NCBI GenBank assembly: GCA_963815965.1
Contig: CAWFIT010000004.1
Span: forward strand, 372,001 to 436,000
Reading direction: 5' to 3'
Source of the DNA: DASVFB01 sp963815965
GTDB lineage: Bacteria; Actinomycetota; Thermoleophilia; Gaiellales; Gaiellaceae
DNA: 64,000 nt
Both the position numbers and the translations under genes were made by a program. Positions 8,844-18,306 of this stretch are shown here, piece by piece. How positions within the stretch are numbered: position 1 is the first letter of the stretch; every line of letters starts with the position of its first letter. The notes beneath the pieces were generated by a model. It worked only from the letters and a program-made list of their open reading frames with translations, made no database searches and was not told where the DNA came from.

Positions 8844-9428
8844 TTACGTGTCGGAATCGAACGGCCACGGAAGGTGGACCGGCAGGTACTCGCCCGGCCA
8901 GACGGCGTACGCCTTGTCGGGTTCGTCGGTCTCCGTCGCGGCGGACGCGCCGTACTTCGCTGCGACCTCGCTCACCGGGTAGCGCAGCGTCTCGATTTCC
9001 GGGCGCGCGCCGATCATGAGAATCGCGCACGGCCCGTCACCGGCGCCAACGATCACGTGCTTGGTGCCCGACGGGCAATGGAAGTAGTCCCACTGCCGAA
9101 GCGACCGTTCCTCCTCCTCGACAATCAACGTGCACTCGCCCGCGAGCACAAGGAACCCTTCCTGCGCCCCCTCCGAGTGGTAGAGCGCGCTCGGGTCGCC
9201 GGGCCAGACGATCTTCACGTTGACGCCGAAGTCGCCGAACGGCGCCTCCCTCGGCTCGAGCGGGTACATCGCGCCTCCCTTTTCCTCGTTGCGCACCGCG
9301 AGTGCTTTGGTGAGGTTGTGGACGAACCAGCCGTCGGACGTTATGTAGCGGCCGTACGGTGTCTCTTCCGAGCTTGCTTCCTCCACGGGCATTTCGTCCT
9401 CCTCGGGGTCATGCGCGAATTGCGTCAT
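8844..9428 (-). CDS. Cupin domain protein
   Basis: 194 residues with one cupin beta-barrel at about 60-155. Cupin motif 1 reads YHSEGAQEGFLVLAGE and motif 2 PSGTKHVIVGAGDGP, giving candidate metal ligands His, Glu and His. The N-terminal 25 residues are acidic and probably disordered. Such small cupins may be sugar isomerases, dioxygenases or binding proteins; nothing here decides. ATG at 9428. It is divergent from the serine hydrolase at 9493 with 64 bases between them. Confidence 0.8.
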   Translation of the reverse strand: MTQFAHDPEEDEMPVEEASSEETPYGRYITSDGWFVHNLTKALAVRNEEKGGAMYPLEPREAPFGDFGVNVKIVWPGDPSALYHSEGAQEGFLVLAGECTLIVEEEERSLRQWDYFHCPSGTKHVIVGAGDGPCAILMIGARPEIETLRYPVSEVAAKYGASAATETDEPDKAYAVWPGEYLPVHLPWPFDSDT

Positions 9429-9492
9429 TCTCGACGCCGTGTGACGTACGGGAGTTTCGAATTATCCAGCTGTGGGTTAGCGTCGGCTGGTT

Positions 9493-10527
9493 GTGAAGAC
9501 GCTCGACGATCATCTGGACGCAGTGGTGAGGACAGGCGTGCCCGGCGCCGTTGCCGTGGCCGCCGGTCCGGGCTTCCGCTGGGAGCGAGCTGCCGGGCTC
9601 GCCGATCTCGAGACAAACGAGCGCCTGAGACCGGATCACCGTTTCCGGATTGGGAGCGTGATGAAGGTCTTCGTTGCCACGGTCGTCCTCCAACTCGTCG
9701 AGGAAGGGGCGCTCGCCCTCGACGGCGACGCGGGTCCGATCGCGGAGGGCGTGACGATCCGGCAGCTCCTGAACCACACCAGCGGGTTCCAACATTTTCA
9801 CGACGACTTCCTCGCGCTGCTCGAGCCGTACCGGAAGAACAGGAACCAGCGCTGGTGGCTCACGCCTCGCGACCAACTCGCGATGGCCAAGGAGAGGCCT
9901 CGGCTCTTTCCGCCCGGCACGGGTTGGTCGTACTCGGGCACCAACTACCTGATGCTGGGCCTGATCGTCGAGGAGACGACAGGCGCCACGCTTCGTGAGG
10001 AGCTGAGGCGTCGGATCGTCGAGCCCTTGCGACTCGATGCGACCGACCTTCCCGAACACCTTGCTCCCGTCAACGGTCTTGCTCGCGGATACCTCCCTCC
10101 CGACAATCCCTTAATTCCGGGACCCTCCAACGTCGACGTAACAGACATCGACCTCCCATTCAATTGGGCCGGAGGTGGGGTCGTCTCCACCGCTCGCGAC
10201 GTCGCACGCTTCCTCCAGGCGTTGTTGAAAGGCGAGTTGTTGCCGGCGCGCCTGCGCAGCGAGATGCTGACGACCGTGGTCTCCGATTGGCCCGAGTCCG
10301 ACGGCTACGGGCTCGGGATCTGCCGGATGACGACTTTGATGCGGAAGTCAGCGTCATCGTGTGGCCCTGCCTGGGGCCACCTCGGATTCTCGCCCGGGTA
10401 TACGGCGATTGCCCTCGCGAGCGAAGACGGCGACCGTCAGGTTGTGATCATGCTCAACATCGATTTCGAGTCCGACGAGACGTGGGAGGCGCTCGGCCGC
10501 CTGGCCTGGGCTTCCTACTGCTCCTGA
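9493..10527 (+). CDS. Serine hydrolase of the beta-lactamase/class C penicillin-binding fold
   Basis: 344 residues. The SxxK motif is SVMK (about residues 55-58), the second motif is YSGT (Tyr-Ser) near residue 145, and the third is HLG in GHLGFSPGY near residue 296. These are the three active-site elements of beta-lactamase-family esterases, peptidases and class C beta-lactamases. No signal peptide is seen, so a cytosolic esterase is as likely as a cell-wall enzyme. It starts at GTG 9493; no strong ribosome-binding site is visible. Confidence 0.85.
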   Translation: MKTLDDHLDAVVRTGVPGAVAVAAGPGFRWERAAGLADLETNERLRPDHRFRIGSVMKVFVATVVLQLVEEGALALDGDAGPIAEGVTIRQLLNHTSGFQHFHDDFLALLEPYRKNRNQRWWLTPRDQLAMAKERPRLFPPGTGWSYSGTNYLMLGLIVEETTGATLREELRRRIVEPLRLDATDLPEHLAPVNGLARGYLPPDNPLIPGPSNVDVTDIDLPFNWAGGGVVSTARDVARFLQALLKGELLPARLRSEMLTTVVSDWPESDGYGLGICRMTTLMRKSASSCGPAWGHLGFSPGYTAIALASEDGDRQVVIMLNIDFESDETWEALGRLAWASYCS

Positions 10528-10627
10528 ATCTCGGCCGCTGGACGCCTACGGCCGGCAGAGGCGCTACGTAAACGTCCTCGCACCGAACCTTTAACGCAGG
10601 TTCACAACGTTTTCACCAAGGGATCTA

Positions 10628-10656
10628 TTGACTTTGCGCAGGAATGCGCATTTACT
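10628..10656 (+). promoter_or_regulatory. Candidate sigma-70 promoter for the DUF11 secreted protein
   Basis: TTGACT at 10628-10633, a 17-base spacer, then TTTACT at 10651-10656. It lies about 175 bases upstream of the ATG at 10833. The 10528-10832 region holds no gene. It also contains an 8-base-pair hairpin at 10734-10754 (CGCGGAGC / GCTCCGCG), and AGGAGG directly before the ATG. Confidence 0.4.
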
Positions 10657-10832
10657 TGCCACGTCAGCGACGAACCGGGGGGACCGGTGTCAGGGCATCG
10701 AAGCTCGTTGCTGCGGCGATTTGTGGCTTCGGCCGCGGAGCAATTCGCTCCGCGCGATCTGTGCTGGGACAACGTCTCTCGTGCTGTGGGGGTCCGTGCT
10801 GGCGGACCGTTCCCTCAACAAGGAGGTACAAC

Positions 10833-13371
10833 ATGAGCTCCGAGAGACGCTCGGGCTCCCTGGCACGGCGCCTCGCTGCAATAGCGGCGCTGGCTTCGGC
10901 CGCGCTTGTCGTTCTCGTTTCGGCAGCGCCAGCGCCGGCGGGCACGCCACCGAATCGACTCGACGACAACCGCGGCAACCCCGCGAGCTTTGTTGGCGGT
11001 GAACACGCTCGTGACAGTTCCGCCGCTGACGCCGTTCTTCCTCCCGATCCCGCCCCTGCTCCCGCCGCCGGTCGGCCCGTTGACGCCGCGAGTGCTCGGC
11101 CACCCGAGCATCCACAACGTCTACTGGGACGACAACTGGGACGACCACCACTCCGGTGCCTTCTCCACCGGCAGCATCGACGCCATGACACAGAAGCTCG
11201 TCGACAGCAACTACTTCGACTTCGCGGGGCAGTACGACGTCGGCCACGCGTCGTTCGACGGCTCGGATACCGCGGGCGGCTTCCTGAATCCCTGCTCGAG
11301 CAACCCGGGATCGACGACGAACTTCCTCGACATCTTGTCCTTCATCGAATGCGAGACGAACGGTTTTTTCCCGACAGGAGTACCGTCGCCTTTCCCGCCG
11401 GGGCCGTTTAACGGTGACGACCTCTACGTCGTGTTCCTGCCCGTGGGGACGACGATCGACAACTTCGGAATCAACCAGAGCTGCGACAGCTTCGGCGCGT
11501 ACCACTTCATGGGCGTGACGGTGACGTTACTCGGGGGAGCGCAATTTCCGTTCACCGTGATACCGCTCGACTGTGCGAACGGCGATCCAGACCAGCTCTC
11601 GGAGCTCGTCAGTCACGAAGCGATCGAGGCTGCGACCGATCCGAATGTCGTGATGGGCTGGATCGACAACTCGAAGTTCGATATCACCAACCTCTCGCCG
11701 CTCTTCACGGAGGGAGAGGCCGCCGACATCTGCTCGGGCGTCGGCGACGTGCCCACCGATCCGGTGCGGCTGGACAACGGGATCATGGTCGCGACCTACT
11801 GGTCGAACGCGGACAACGCCTGCGTTCCGTTCCCGACGGCCGACCTCGAGATCAGCAAGAGCGACAGTCCCGATCCCGCAATCGCGGGCGACCAGCTGTA
11901 CTACACGCTCACCGTGACGAACCACGGGCCGAACGACGTGTCCGACGCTCTTGTAAAGGACACGCTCCCGTCGCAGGTCGAGTTCGTGACGGACGATCGC
12001 GGGATCTGCACCGAGGGCCCGACCGGAACGCTCAGCTGCAACTTCGGCAAGGTGCTGAACGGGGCTACCTCGACGGTTGTGATCAAGGTACACGTCAAGG
12101 CCAACGCTGTTTCGAGCGCAGGCCACCCCATCGGCATCACCAACTCCGCCGAAGTGGGGAGCGTGAAGGTCATCGACCCGAATCCCGACAACAACAACGC
12201 GAGCGCTTCGACGATCGTCGAGGATCGCGCCGACCTCAGGCTCACGAAGCTCTGTAAGCCCGACGTGCCGATGCTCGCGGGCGACACCGCAACGTGCACG
12301 ATCCTGGTCGACAACCTCGGGCCGTCCGATGCCCGCAGTGTCGTTCTCACGGACACTCATGTGAGCAACGGCTTGTTCACGATCCTGAGCGCAAGCGCCA
12401 GTCCAGGCGGCGTCTGCCCGTTCCTCTCCGGTGTTGTCACATGCAACCTCGGCACCGAACCGGCCGGCGGGCGCACGACGATCACCGTCAGGGAGACGGC
12501 AACGGAGGCGCAGGACATCAACGACTGCGCCAGCGTGTCCAGCGCTACGCCGGATCCGAATCACGCGAATGACGAGTCGTGCGACGGCGTAAACATCATC
12601 GCCGCCGCCGATCTGAGCCTGGACAAGCTCGACTCGCCCGATCCGCTCGTCGCCGGTACTGACATCACTTACACGCTGAACGCCCACAACGCGGGGCCGT
12701 CCACGGCAACGAACGTCGTCATCCGGGACACCCTGCCGAACAGCGTGACGGTCGTCTCCGTCAGCGGAGGGATCGGTGGTGTGTGCGCGCCCGGAATCCC
12801 GGGAGATCCGGCACATCCGACTCGTTGCTCCTACGCGACGATCGCGCCGTTGGCAACGAAGACGATGGTCATCGTCGTCCGCGTCAACGCCGGCGACAAC
12901 AGGGTCATCACCAACGAGGCGACAGTCACGAGCGACGTGTTCGATCCGGACATCTCGAACAACATCGCGAGCGCGACGACCGCCATCCGAATCGCAGACC
13001 TAGGCATCGTGAAGGCCTCGGACGCCGACACGTACAAGCCGTCGAGCCCGATCACGTACAAGATCACGGTGGTCAACAACGGCCCCGGGAACGCGGACAA
13101 CGTCGCCGTCACGGACACGTTGCCGCTGAGCGCCAACGACGACGTGGCGGTTCTCGACCCGAGCTGCACCCTCGCCGGTACGACGGCGACGTGCAACCTG
13201 GGAACGATGGCTCCGCTCACCAGCCGGACCCTGACGATCGTCATCGTCCTGAAGGGCAAGTCCGGCTTCGTCACGAACACCGCAACGGTCGCGAGCTCGA
13301 CGTTCGATCCCTTTGCGTCGAACAACTCGTCGACGAAGATCATCCTCTCCGGGAACCCGCCCAAACCGTAA
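10833..13371 (+). CDS. Large secreted protein: protease-like N-domain plus four DUF11 repeats, frameshifted after the signal peptide
   Basis: ATG 10833 follows AGGAGG and encodes a clear signal peptide (SLARRLAAIAALASAALVV, cleavage near APAPAG). That frame loses sense; the body is one frame away, open from about 10906, so an indel lies between about 10925 and 11000. The body has an N-terminal domain of about 300 residues with SHEAIEAATDP, a zinc-protease-like His-Glu motif, and several cysteines. Four DUF11 (cell-surface immunoglobulin-like) repeats follow, starting at about 11839, 12229, 12607 and 12997, each with the D-x-L-P-x-x-V-type core. There is no LPxTG anchor or membrane tail, so the protein is probably released or bound to the surface. 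Catalysis is not shown. Confidence 0.8.
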
Positions 13372-13392
13372 GGCCCGGCTCTCCCCACTCCA

Positions 13393-13420
13393 CGAGGGGG
13401 CCGCGCGCGCGGCCCCCTCG
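13393..13420 (+). terminator. GC-rich hairpin after the DUF11 protein gene
   Basis: A 28-base perfect inverted repeat (CGAGGGGGCCGCGC / GCGCGGCCCCCTCG) lies 22 bases after the stop. There is no T-tract, as is common for high-GC actinomycete terminators. Confidence 0.65.
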
Positions 13421-13463
13421 GCCCCTTCGCAGGAGTCCGTCCCGGAACGCAGAAGGCCCGCTC

Positions 13464-15614
13464 GTGGCGACCCGGAAGAAGAAGAGGCGCGCCCTCAGGC
13501 CGCGCATGCCGTCGCGCGTCAAGAAGCGGACGAAGACCAAGCGCCCGCGCGGCCGGCATTCCGAGCTCTATGGGCTCGGCCTCGTCGCCGCGGGCATCTT
13601 CCTCGGCATCGTCCTCTACGGCGGCTGGGACGGCGGGATCGTCGGCGGCCCACTCTCCGACGGCGTCCACGGCTTCGTCGGCGCGGCTGCGTATCTCGTG
13701 CCGCTCGCGTTCGTCGCCGTCGGCTCGCTCATGGTGGCGCGCAGCGAGCTGGTCGACTTCGGGCCCTTCCGCGTCGGGCTCGCCTTCCTGACCTTCGGCG
13801 TCCTGACGACGCTCGGCACGGCGCACGGCGGGTTCCTCGGCTGGGTCTTCGGCGGCGGCCTCGGCGCGCTGCTGGGCCCGGGCGCGACGATCCTCGGGAT
13901 CCTCGCGCTCGTCGTAGGCGCGCTGCTCCTCTCGGGCGCTTCTGCGGGTGCGCTCGTGCGCCGTTCGGGTCACGCCGTGCGCGCTGCAGCGAAGCGCCGT
14001 CCGGCGCCGGCCGTGGCGTCGTCGGCGCCGCCGAAGCGCGCGACGCGGGCCAAGCCTCCGCTCGACGCGGTGCACGAGTTCCCGGACGTCGTCGGCGCCG
14101 AGCCTCAGCCGCTGCTCGTCCAGACCGAACACCTCGAGGAGGATCCGCCGACGCTCTTCGACGTCATGCAGGTCGCGGAGCACGCCGAGTACGTCCTCCC
14201 TGAGCGAAACGTCCTGCACCGGTCGCAGTCGAACGGGAAGGCGGATCCCGCTGTCGCCGATCGCGTCGGCGAGGCGCTCGTGCAGACCCTCGAGCACTTC
14301 GGCATCGACGCGACGCTCGTGGGGCGCATCGCCGGCCCGCGCGTGACCCGCTACGAACTTCAGCTCGCGCCGGGCACGAAGGTCTCGAAGGTCGCCGCGC
14401 TCAAGGACGATCTGAGCTACGCGCTCGCAACGACCGAGATCCGCATCCTCGCCCCGATCCCGGGCAAGCAGGCGGTCGGCGTCGAGGTTCCGAACCTCTC
14501 GCCGAACCTCGTCACGCTGGGCGACATCTACGACGACCTGCCGCAGACGGCGTCGCCGCTCGCCGTGTGGCTCGGGAAGGACATCTCCGGTAACGCGGTC
14601 TGGACCGACCTTGCACGAATGCCGCACATCCTGATCGCCGGCACGACCGGCTCCGGGAAGTCGGGCTGCATCAACACGATCCTCACGTCGATCCTGCTCC
14701 GGGCGACGCCCGACGAGGTGCGCATGATCCTCGTCGACCCGAAGCGGATCGAGCTCGGCTACTACGAGTCGATCCCGCACCTGCTCACGCCGGTCGTGTC
14801 GTCGCCCAAGCAGGCCGCCGCGGCACTCGCGAACGTCGTGGCGGAGATGGAGCGCCGGTACGAGAAGCTGTCGATCGTCCGCGCGCGCAGCCTCACCGAA
14901 GCGAACCGAGCCCTACGCGCCAGAGGCGAGTCGCCGCTGCCGTACCTGCTCGTCGTGATCGACGAGCTCGCCGACCTGATGATGATTTCGCCGCAGGACG
15001 TCGAGGACGCCGTGATCCGCCTCGCGCAGAAGTCGCGCGCTGTCGGCATCCACCTGGTTCTCGCGACGCAGCGCCCATCCGTCGACGTGATCACCGGGAT
15101 GATCAAGGCGAACGTCCCCTCGCGCATCGCTTTCGCGGTCTCGTCCCAGACCGATTCGCGCGTGATCCTCGACGGGAACGGCGCCGAGTCGCTCCTCGGC
15201 CAGGGCGACATGCTCTTCAAGCCCCTCGGGACCTCGCGCCTGCAGCGCCTCCAGGGCGCGTACGTCAGCGAGGAGGAAATTGCGCTCGTCGTCGAGCAGT
15301 GCCGTGCGCAGCGTCCCCAGGAGTTGGACGAGTCGCTGCTCGTCGCCCCCGAGGTCGAGCCGAACGAGGAGGAGCTAGGCGACGGCGATTTCGATCCGGA
15401 CGAGGATCCGCTCCTTGAGCGGGCAATCGAAATCGTCGTCCAGACGCAGACCGCCTCGGTTTCCCTCATCCAACGCCGCCTCCGTGTCGGCTACACGCGT
15501 GCGGGACGCCTGATCGACATGCTGGAGCGGCGCGGAATCATCTCCGGGTACGAGGGCTCCAAGCCGCGCCGCGTTCTTGTCGGAGAAACTGATTTGGAGC
15601 GTGTTAACTCCTAG
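13464..15614 (+). CDS. ftsK: DNA translocase FtsK/SpoIIIE
   Basis: 716 residues. A basic N-terminus (ATRKKKRRALRP) leads into four membrane helices at about residues 36-160, then a short linker. The FtsK motor follows: alpha-domain KVSKVAALKDDLSYAL, Walker A GTTGSGKSG and Walker B LLVVIDELADLM. A C-terminal gamma winged helix (about 640-710, SLIQRRLRVGYTRAGRLIDMLE) reads KOPS sites. It pumps chromosome DNA through the division septum. GTG 13464 has AGAAGG 7 bases upstream; ATG 13506 is an alternative. The open frame continues far upstream but that part is antisense-free shadow of the preceding gene. Confidence 0.95.
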   Translation: MATRKKKRRALRPRMPSRVKKRTKTKRPRGRHSELYGLGLVAAGIFLGIVLYGGWDGGIVGGPLSDGVHGFVGAAAYLVPLAFVAVGSLMVARSELVDFGPFRVGLAFLTFGVLTTLGTAHGGFLGWVFGGGLGALLGPGATILGILALVVGALLLSGASAGALVRRSGHAVRAAAKRRPAPAVASSAPPKRATRAKPPLDAVHEFPDVVGAEPQPLLVQTEHLEEDPPTLFDVMQVAEHAEYVLPERNVLHRSQSNGKADPAVADRVGEALVQTLEHFGIDATLVGRIAGPRVTRYELQLAPGTKVSKVAALKDDLSYALATTEIRILAPIPGKQAVGVEVPNLSPNLVTLGDIYDDLPQTASPLAVWLGKDISGNAVWTDLARMPHILIAGTTGSGKSGCINTILTSILLRATPDEVRMILVDPKRIELGYYESIPHLLTPVVSSPKQAAAALANVVAEMERRYEKLSIVRARSLTEANRALRARGESPLPYLLVVIDELADLMMISPQDVEDAVIRLAQKSRAVGIHLVLATQRPSVDVITGMIKANVPSRIAFAVSSQTDSRVILDGNGAESLLGQGDMLFKPLGTSRLQRLQGAYVSEEEIALVVEQCRAQRPQELDESLLVAPEVEPNEEELGDGDFDPDEDPLLERAIEIVVQTQTASVSLIQRRLRVGYTRAGRLIDMLERRGIISGYEGSKPRRVLVGETDLERVNS

Positions 15615-15691
15615 ACCAAAGCCCTAACGGCGGGTTAGGATCGCTCGTCTCATCGATTAGGGACCGCACCATCACAATTCTAGGAGGGCAT

Positions 15692-16723
15692 GTGAAAGTC
15701 ACACGCACTGGCATCGCCGCGCTTGCGGTGCTCGTCATCGCGGCGTCCGCGCTCGTGCTGACATCAATCGGGTCGGCCAAGCCGGCCAAGAAGAACGCTG
15801 CCTTCAAGATGGCAATCGTCACTGACATCGGCAGCCTGCAGGATCGGTCGTTCAACCAGCTCGCCAACGAAGGCCGGAAGGCGATCGGCAAGAGGCTCGG
15901 CATCCCCACGCGCGTCTACGAGACGCATTCGGCGGCGGACCGCATCCCGAACATGCTCGCTGCGAGCAAGGCCGGCTACAACATGATCTTCGCGGTCGGC
16001 TTCCTCAACTACACCGCGCTCAACGCCGTCGCGCCGAGGTTCCCGATCCAGAAGTTCGCCGGGATCGACGAGCCGTACGTGCTGTTCAGCAAGAAGCCGA
16101 AGAACGCCACAGGCGTCGTCTTCGCCGAGCACGAGGCCGGCTACCTCGTCGGCTATCTGGCCGGGCTCGAGATGAAGAAGGAGAAGTTCAACACCATCAG
16201 CGCCGTGGGCGCGAACAACGTGCCGGCGATCGTCCGCTACATCAGCGGCTACATCCAGGGCGCGAAGAAGGCGAAGCCCGGCATCAAGGTGCTCGCGAAC
16301 TACGCGAACGACCCGACCTTCAACGATCAGGCGAAGTGCCACGAGACGGCGCTGAACCAGATCGACCAAGGCTCGCACGTCGTCTTCCAGGTTGCCGGCG
16401 GCTGCGGCCTTGGCGCTCTGCAGGCGGCGAAGGAGCAGAAGGTCTGGGGCATCGGCGTCGACGCCGACCAGCGCTACCTCGGTCCGCACATCATGACCAG
16501 CGCGCTGAAGCGTGTGGACAAGGCGGTCATGGACCTGACCGGGCTCGCCAAGAACGGCACGCTGAAGACGGGCGGCGACTACACGTTCAACCTGAAGAAC
16601 GGCGGCGTGAGCCTCGGCTCGGTCAGCCCGAAGATCCCGAGGGCGTACGTCCTCAAGACGGTCGCGGTCGGCAAGCTGATCGCACGCGGCAGGATCAAGG
16701 TCAAGCCGATCATCAAGTTCTAA
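15692..16723 (+). CDS. BMP-family (BmpA/Med) nucleoside-binding protein of an ABC importer
   Basis: 343 residues. A signal peptide (GIAALAVLVIAASALVLT) is followed by a BMP-family periplasmic-binding fold: FKMAIVTDIGSLQDRSFNQ, then EHEAGYLVGYLAG and GIGVDADQRYLG. These proteins bind purine or other nucleosides, or sometimes riboflavin or autoinducers, and deliver them to a NupOPQ-type transporter, which is exactly what follows. There is no lipobox cysteine at the cleavage site, unusual for a Gram-positive binding protein. GTG 15692 has AGGAGG 5 bases upstream. A 6-bp inverted repeat CCTAAC/GTTAGG (15623-15639) stands in the leader. Confidence 0.92.
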   Translation: MKVTRTGIAALAVLVIAASALVLTSIGSAKPAKKNAAFKMAIVTDIGSLQDRSFNQLANEGRKAIGKRLGIPTRVYETHSAADRIPNMLAASKAGYNMIFAVGFLNYTALNAVAPRFPIQKFAGIDEPYVLFSKKPKNATGVVFAEHEAGYLVGYLAGLEMKKEKFNTISAVGANNVPAIVRYISGYIQGAKKAKPGIKVLANYANDPTFNDQAKCHETALNQIDQGSHVVFQVAGGCGLGALQAAKEQKVWGIGVDADQRYLGPHIMTSALKRVDKAVMDLTGLAKNGTLKTGGDYTFNLKNGGVSLGSVSPKIPRAYVLKTVAVGKLIARGRIKVKPIIKF

Positions 16724-16740
16724 CGTCGTAAGTCGGTTCA

Positions 16741-16765
16741 CGGGGGTGGGCGCCGCCCACCCCCG
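16741..16765 (+). terminator. Strong hairpin between the binding-protein gene and the ATPase gene
   Basis: CGGGGGTGGGCG and CGCCCACCCCCG form an almost perfect inverted repeat 18 bases after the binding-protein stop and only 15 bases before the ATPase ATG. It has no T-tract. In ABC operons such hairpins often stabilise the binding-protein message or partly terminate, giving more binding protein than permease. Confidence 0.6.
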
Positions 16766-16779
16766 TAGAATCGCCCGCG

Positions 16780-18306
16780 ATGGCGGAGGCGGCGACTGTC
16801 CTCGAGCTGAGGGGAATCACGAAGAGCTTCCCCGGCGTCGTCGCCAACGACCACATCGACCTCGACCTCCGCCGCAGCGAGGTGCACGCGCTGCTCGGCG
16901 AGAACGGCGCCGGCAAGACGACGCTGATGAACATCCTCTACGGGCTCTCGAAGCCGGACGAGGGCGAGATCATCCTCAGCGGCGAACGTGTGACGTTTAG
17001 CTCGCCGAAGGATGCGATCGAGCGCGGGATCGGCATGGTGCACCAGCACTTCATGCTCATTCCGGTGATGACCGTGGCCGAGAACATCGTGCTCGGCATC
17101 GAGCCGAGCGACAAGGGCTTTCTCGACTACGACGCAGCACGCGCTCGCCTGCGAGCGCTGGCGGGCACGTTCGGGTTCGAGATCGACCCCGACGCGCGAA
17201 TCGAGGACATCGGCGTCGGCCAGCAGCAGCGCGTGGAGATCCTGAAGGCGCTCTACCGCAACGCGGGCATCTTGATCCTCGACGAGCCGACCGGTGTGCT
17301 GACCCCGCAGGAGGTGACGGAGTTCTTCGGGATCCTGGAGACGCTCAAGCGCGAGGGCATCTCGATCATCTTCATCAGCCACAAGCTCAACGAGGTGCTC
17401 GAGATCGCCGACCGCGTCACCGTGCTTCGCCGAGGCAAGAACATCGAGACACTGCCGCGCGAGGGGGCGACGCAGGAGTCACTCGCGCGGGCGATGGTCG
17501 GCCGGGAGGTTGTGCTTCGCATCGAGAAGACGCCCGCGGAGCCCGGCGACGTGCTGCTCGAGGTCAATCACCTCCAGGTCCTGGACGACCGCGAGATCGA
17601 AAAGGTGCGCGGCGTGTCCCTGACCGTGCGCGCCGGCGAGATCGTCGGTCTCGCAGGCGTGGACGGGAATGGCCAGACCGAGCTGATCGATGCCATAACA
17701 GGCCTGCGCAAGATCGAGCGGGGGTTCGTGCGCGTGGCGGGGAGGGAGCTCCGGCACCCAAGCGCGCGCGACGTGCTCGATGCGGGCGTAGGGCAGATCC
17801 CCGAGGATCGCCAGCGGCGAGGACTGGTGCTCGAGTTCTCGATCGCCGAGAACATCGCGCTGCACGACTTCCGCAAGGAGCCAAACGCGAGGGCCGGGTG
17901 GCTGTTCCCGCGGCGGCTCATTGAGAATGCGAGGAAGCTGATCCGCGAGTTCGATGTCCGTGGCGGCGGGCCGGAGACTCTTGCGGGCGCGCTGTCAGGG
18001 GGCAACCAGCAGAAAGTGATCCTCGCGCGCGAGATCGACCGCGATCCGAAGGTCTTGATCGCGGCACAGCCGACGCGCGGGCTCGACGTCGGCGCCATCG
18101 AGTTCGTGCACAGGCGCCTGATCGAGGAACGCGACGACGGGCGGGCGATCCTCCTCGTCTCGCTCGAGCTCGACGAGATCCTCTCGCTCGCCGACCGGAT
18201 CCTCGTCATCTTCGAGGGTCAGATCGTGGGCGAGTACGCGCCGATCGTCAGCGAGGACGAGCTCGGGTTCGCAATGACCGGGGGGAGAAAGGAGGCAGTC
18301 GCCTGA
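16780..18306 (+). CDS. Nucleoside ABC transporter, duplicated ATP-binding protein (NupO type)
   Basis: 508 residues with two ABC modules, as in NupO, RbsA and MglA. Module 1 has Walker A GENGAGKTTL near residue 43, the degenerate signature VGQQQRVEI and Walker B ILILDEPT. Module 2 has a weakened Walker A GVDGNGQTEL, signature LSGGNQQK and a Walker-B-like VLIAAQPT. This asymmetry is normal for sugar/nucleoside importers. It energises uptake through the two following permeases. ATG 16780. Confidence 0.93.
   Translation: MAEAATVLELRGITKSFPGVVANDHIDLDLRRSEVHALLGENGAGKTTLMNILYGLSKPDEGEIILSGERVTFSSPKDAIERGIGMVHQHFMLIPVMTVAENIVLGIEPSDKGFLDYDAARARLRALAGTFGFEIDPDARIEDIGVGQQQRVEILKALYRNAGILILDEPTGVLTPQEVTEFFGILETLKREGISIIFISHKLNEVLEIADRVTVLRRGKNIETLPREGATQESLARAMVGREVVLRIEKTPAEPGDVLLEVNHLQVLDDREIEKVRGVSLTVRAGEIVGLAGVDGNGQTELIDAITGLRKIERGFVRVAGRELRHPSARDVLDAGVGQIPEDRQRRGLVLEFSIAENIALHDFRKEPNARAGWLFPRRLIENARKLIREFDVRGGGPETLAGALSGGNQQKVILAREIDRDPKVLIAAQPTRGLDVGAIEFVHRRLIEERDDGRAILLVSLELDEILSLADRILVIFEGQIVGEYAPIVSEDELGFAMTGGRKEAVA

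Noticed and set aside
13393..13420. Palindrome as a recombination or attachment site
   Set aside because: Its place just after a stop and its GC stem fit a terminator better; no integrase or repeat partner is nearby.
12783..13463. Long N-terminal extension of ftsK over the DUF11 gene
   Set aside because: The extension is Arg/His-rich shadow of the DUF11 frame; GTG 13464 has a ribosome-binding site and starts the basic FtsK N-terminus.
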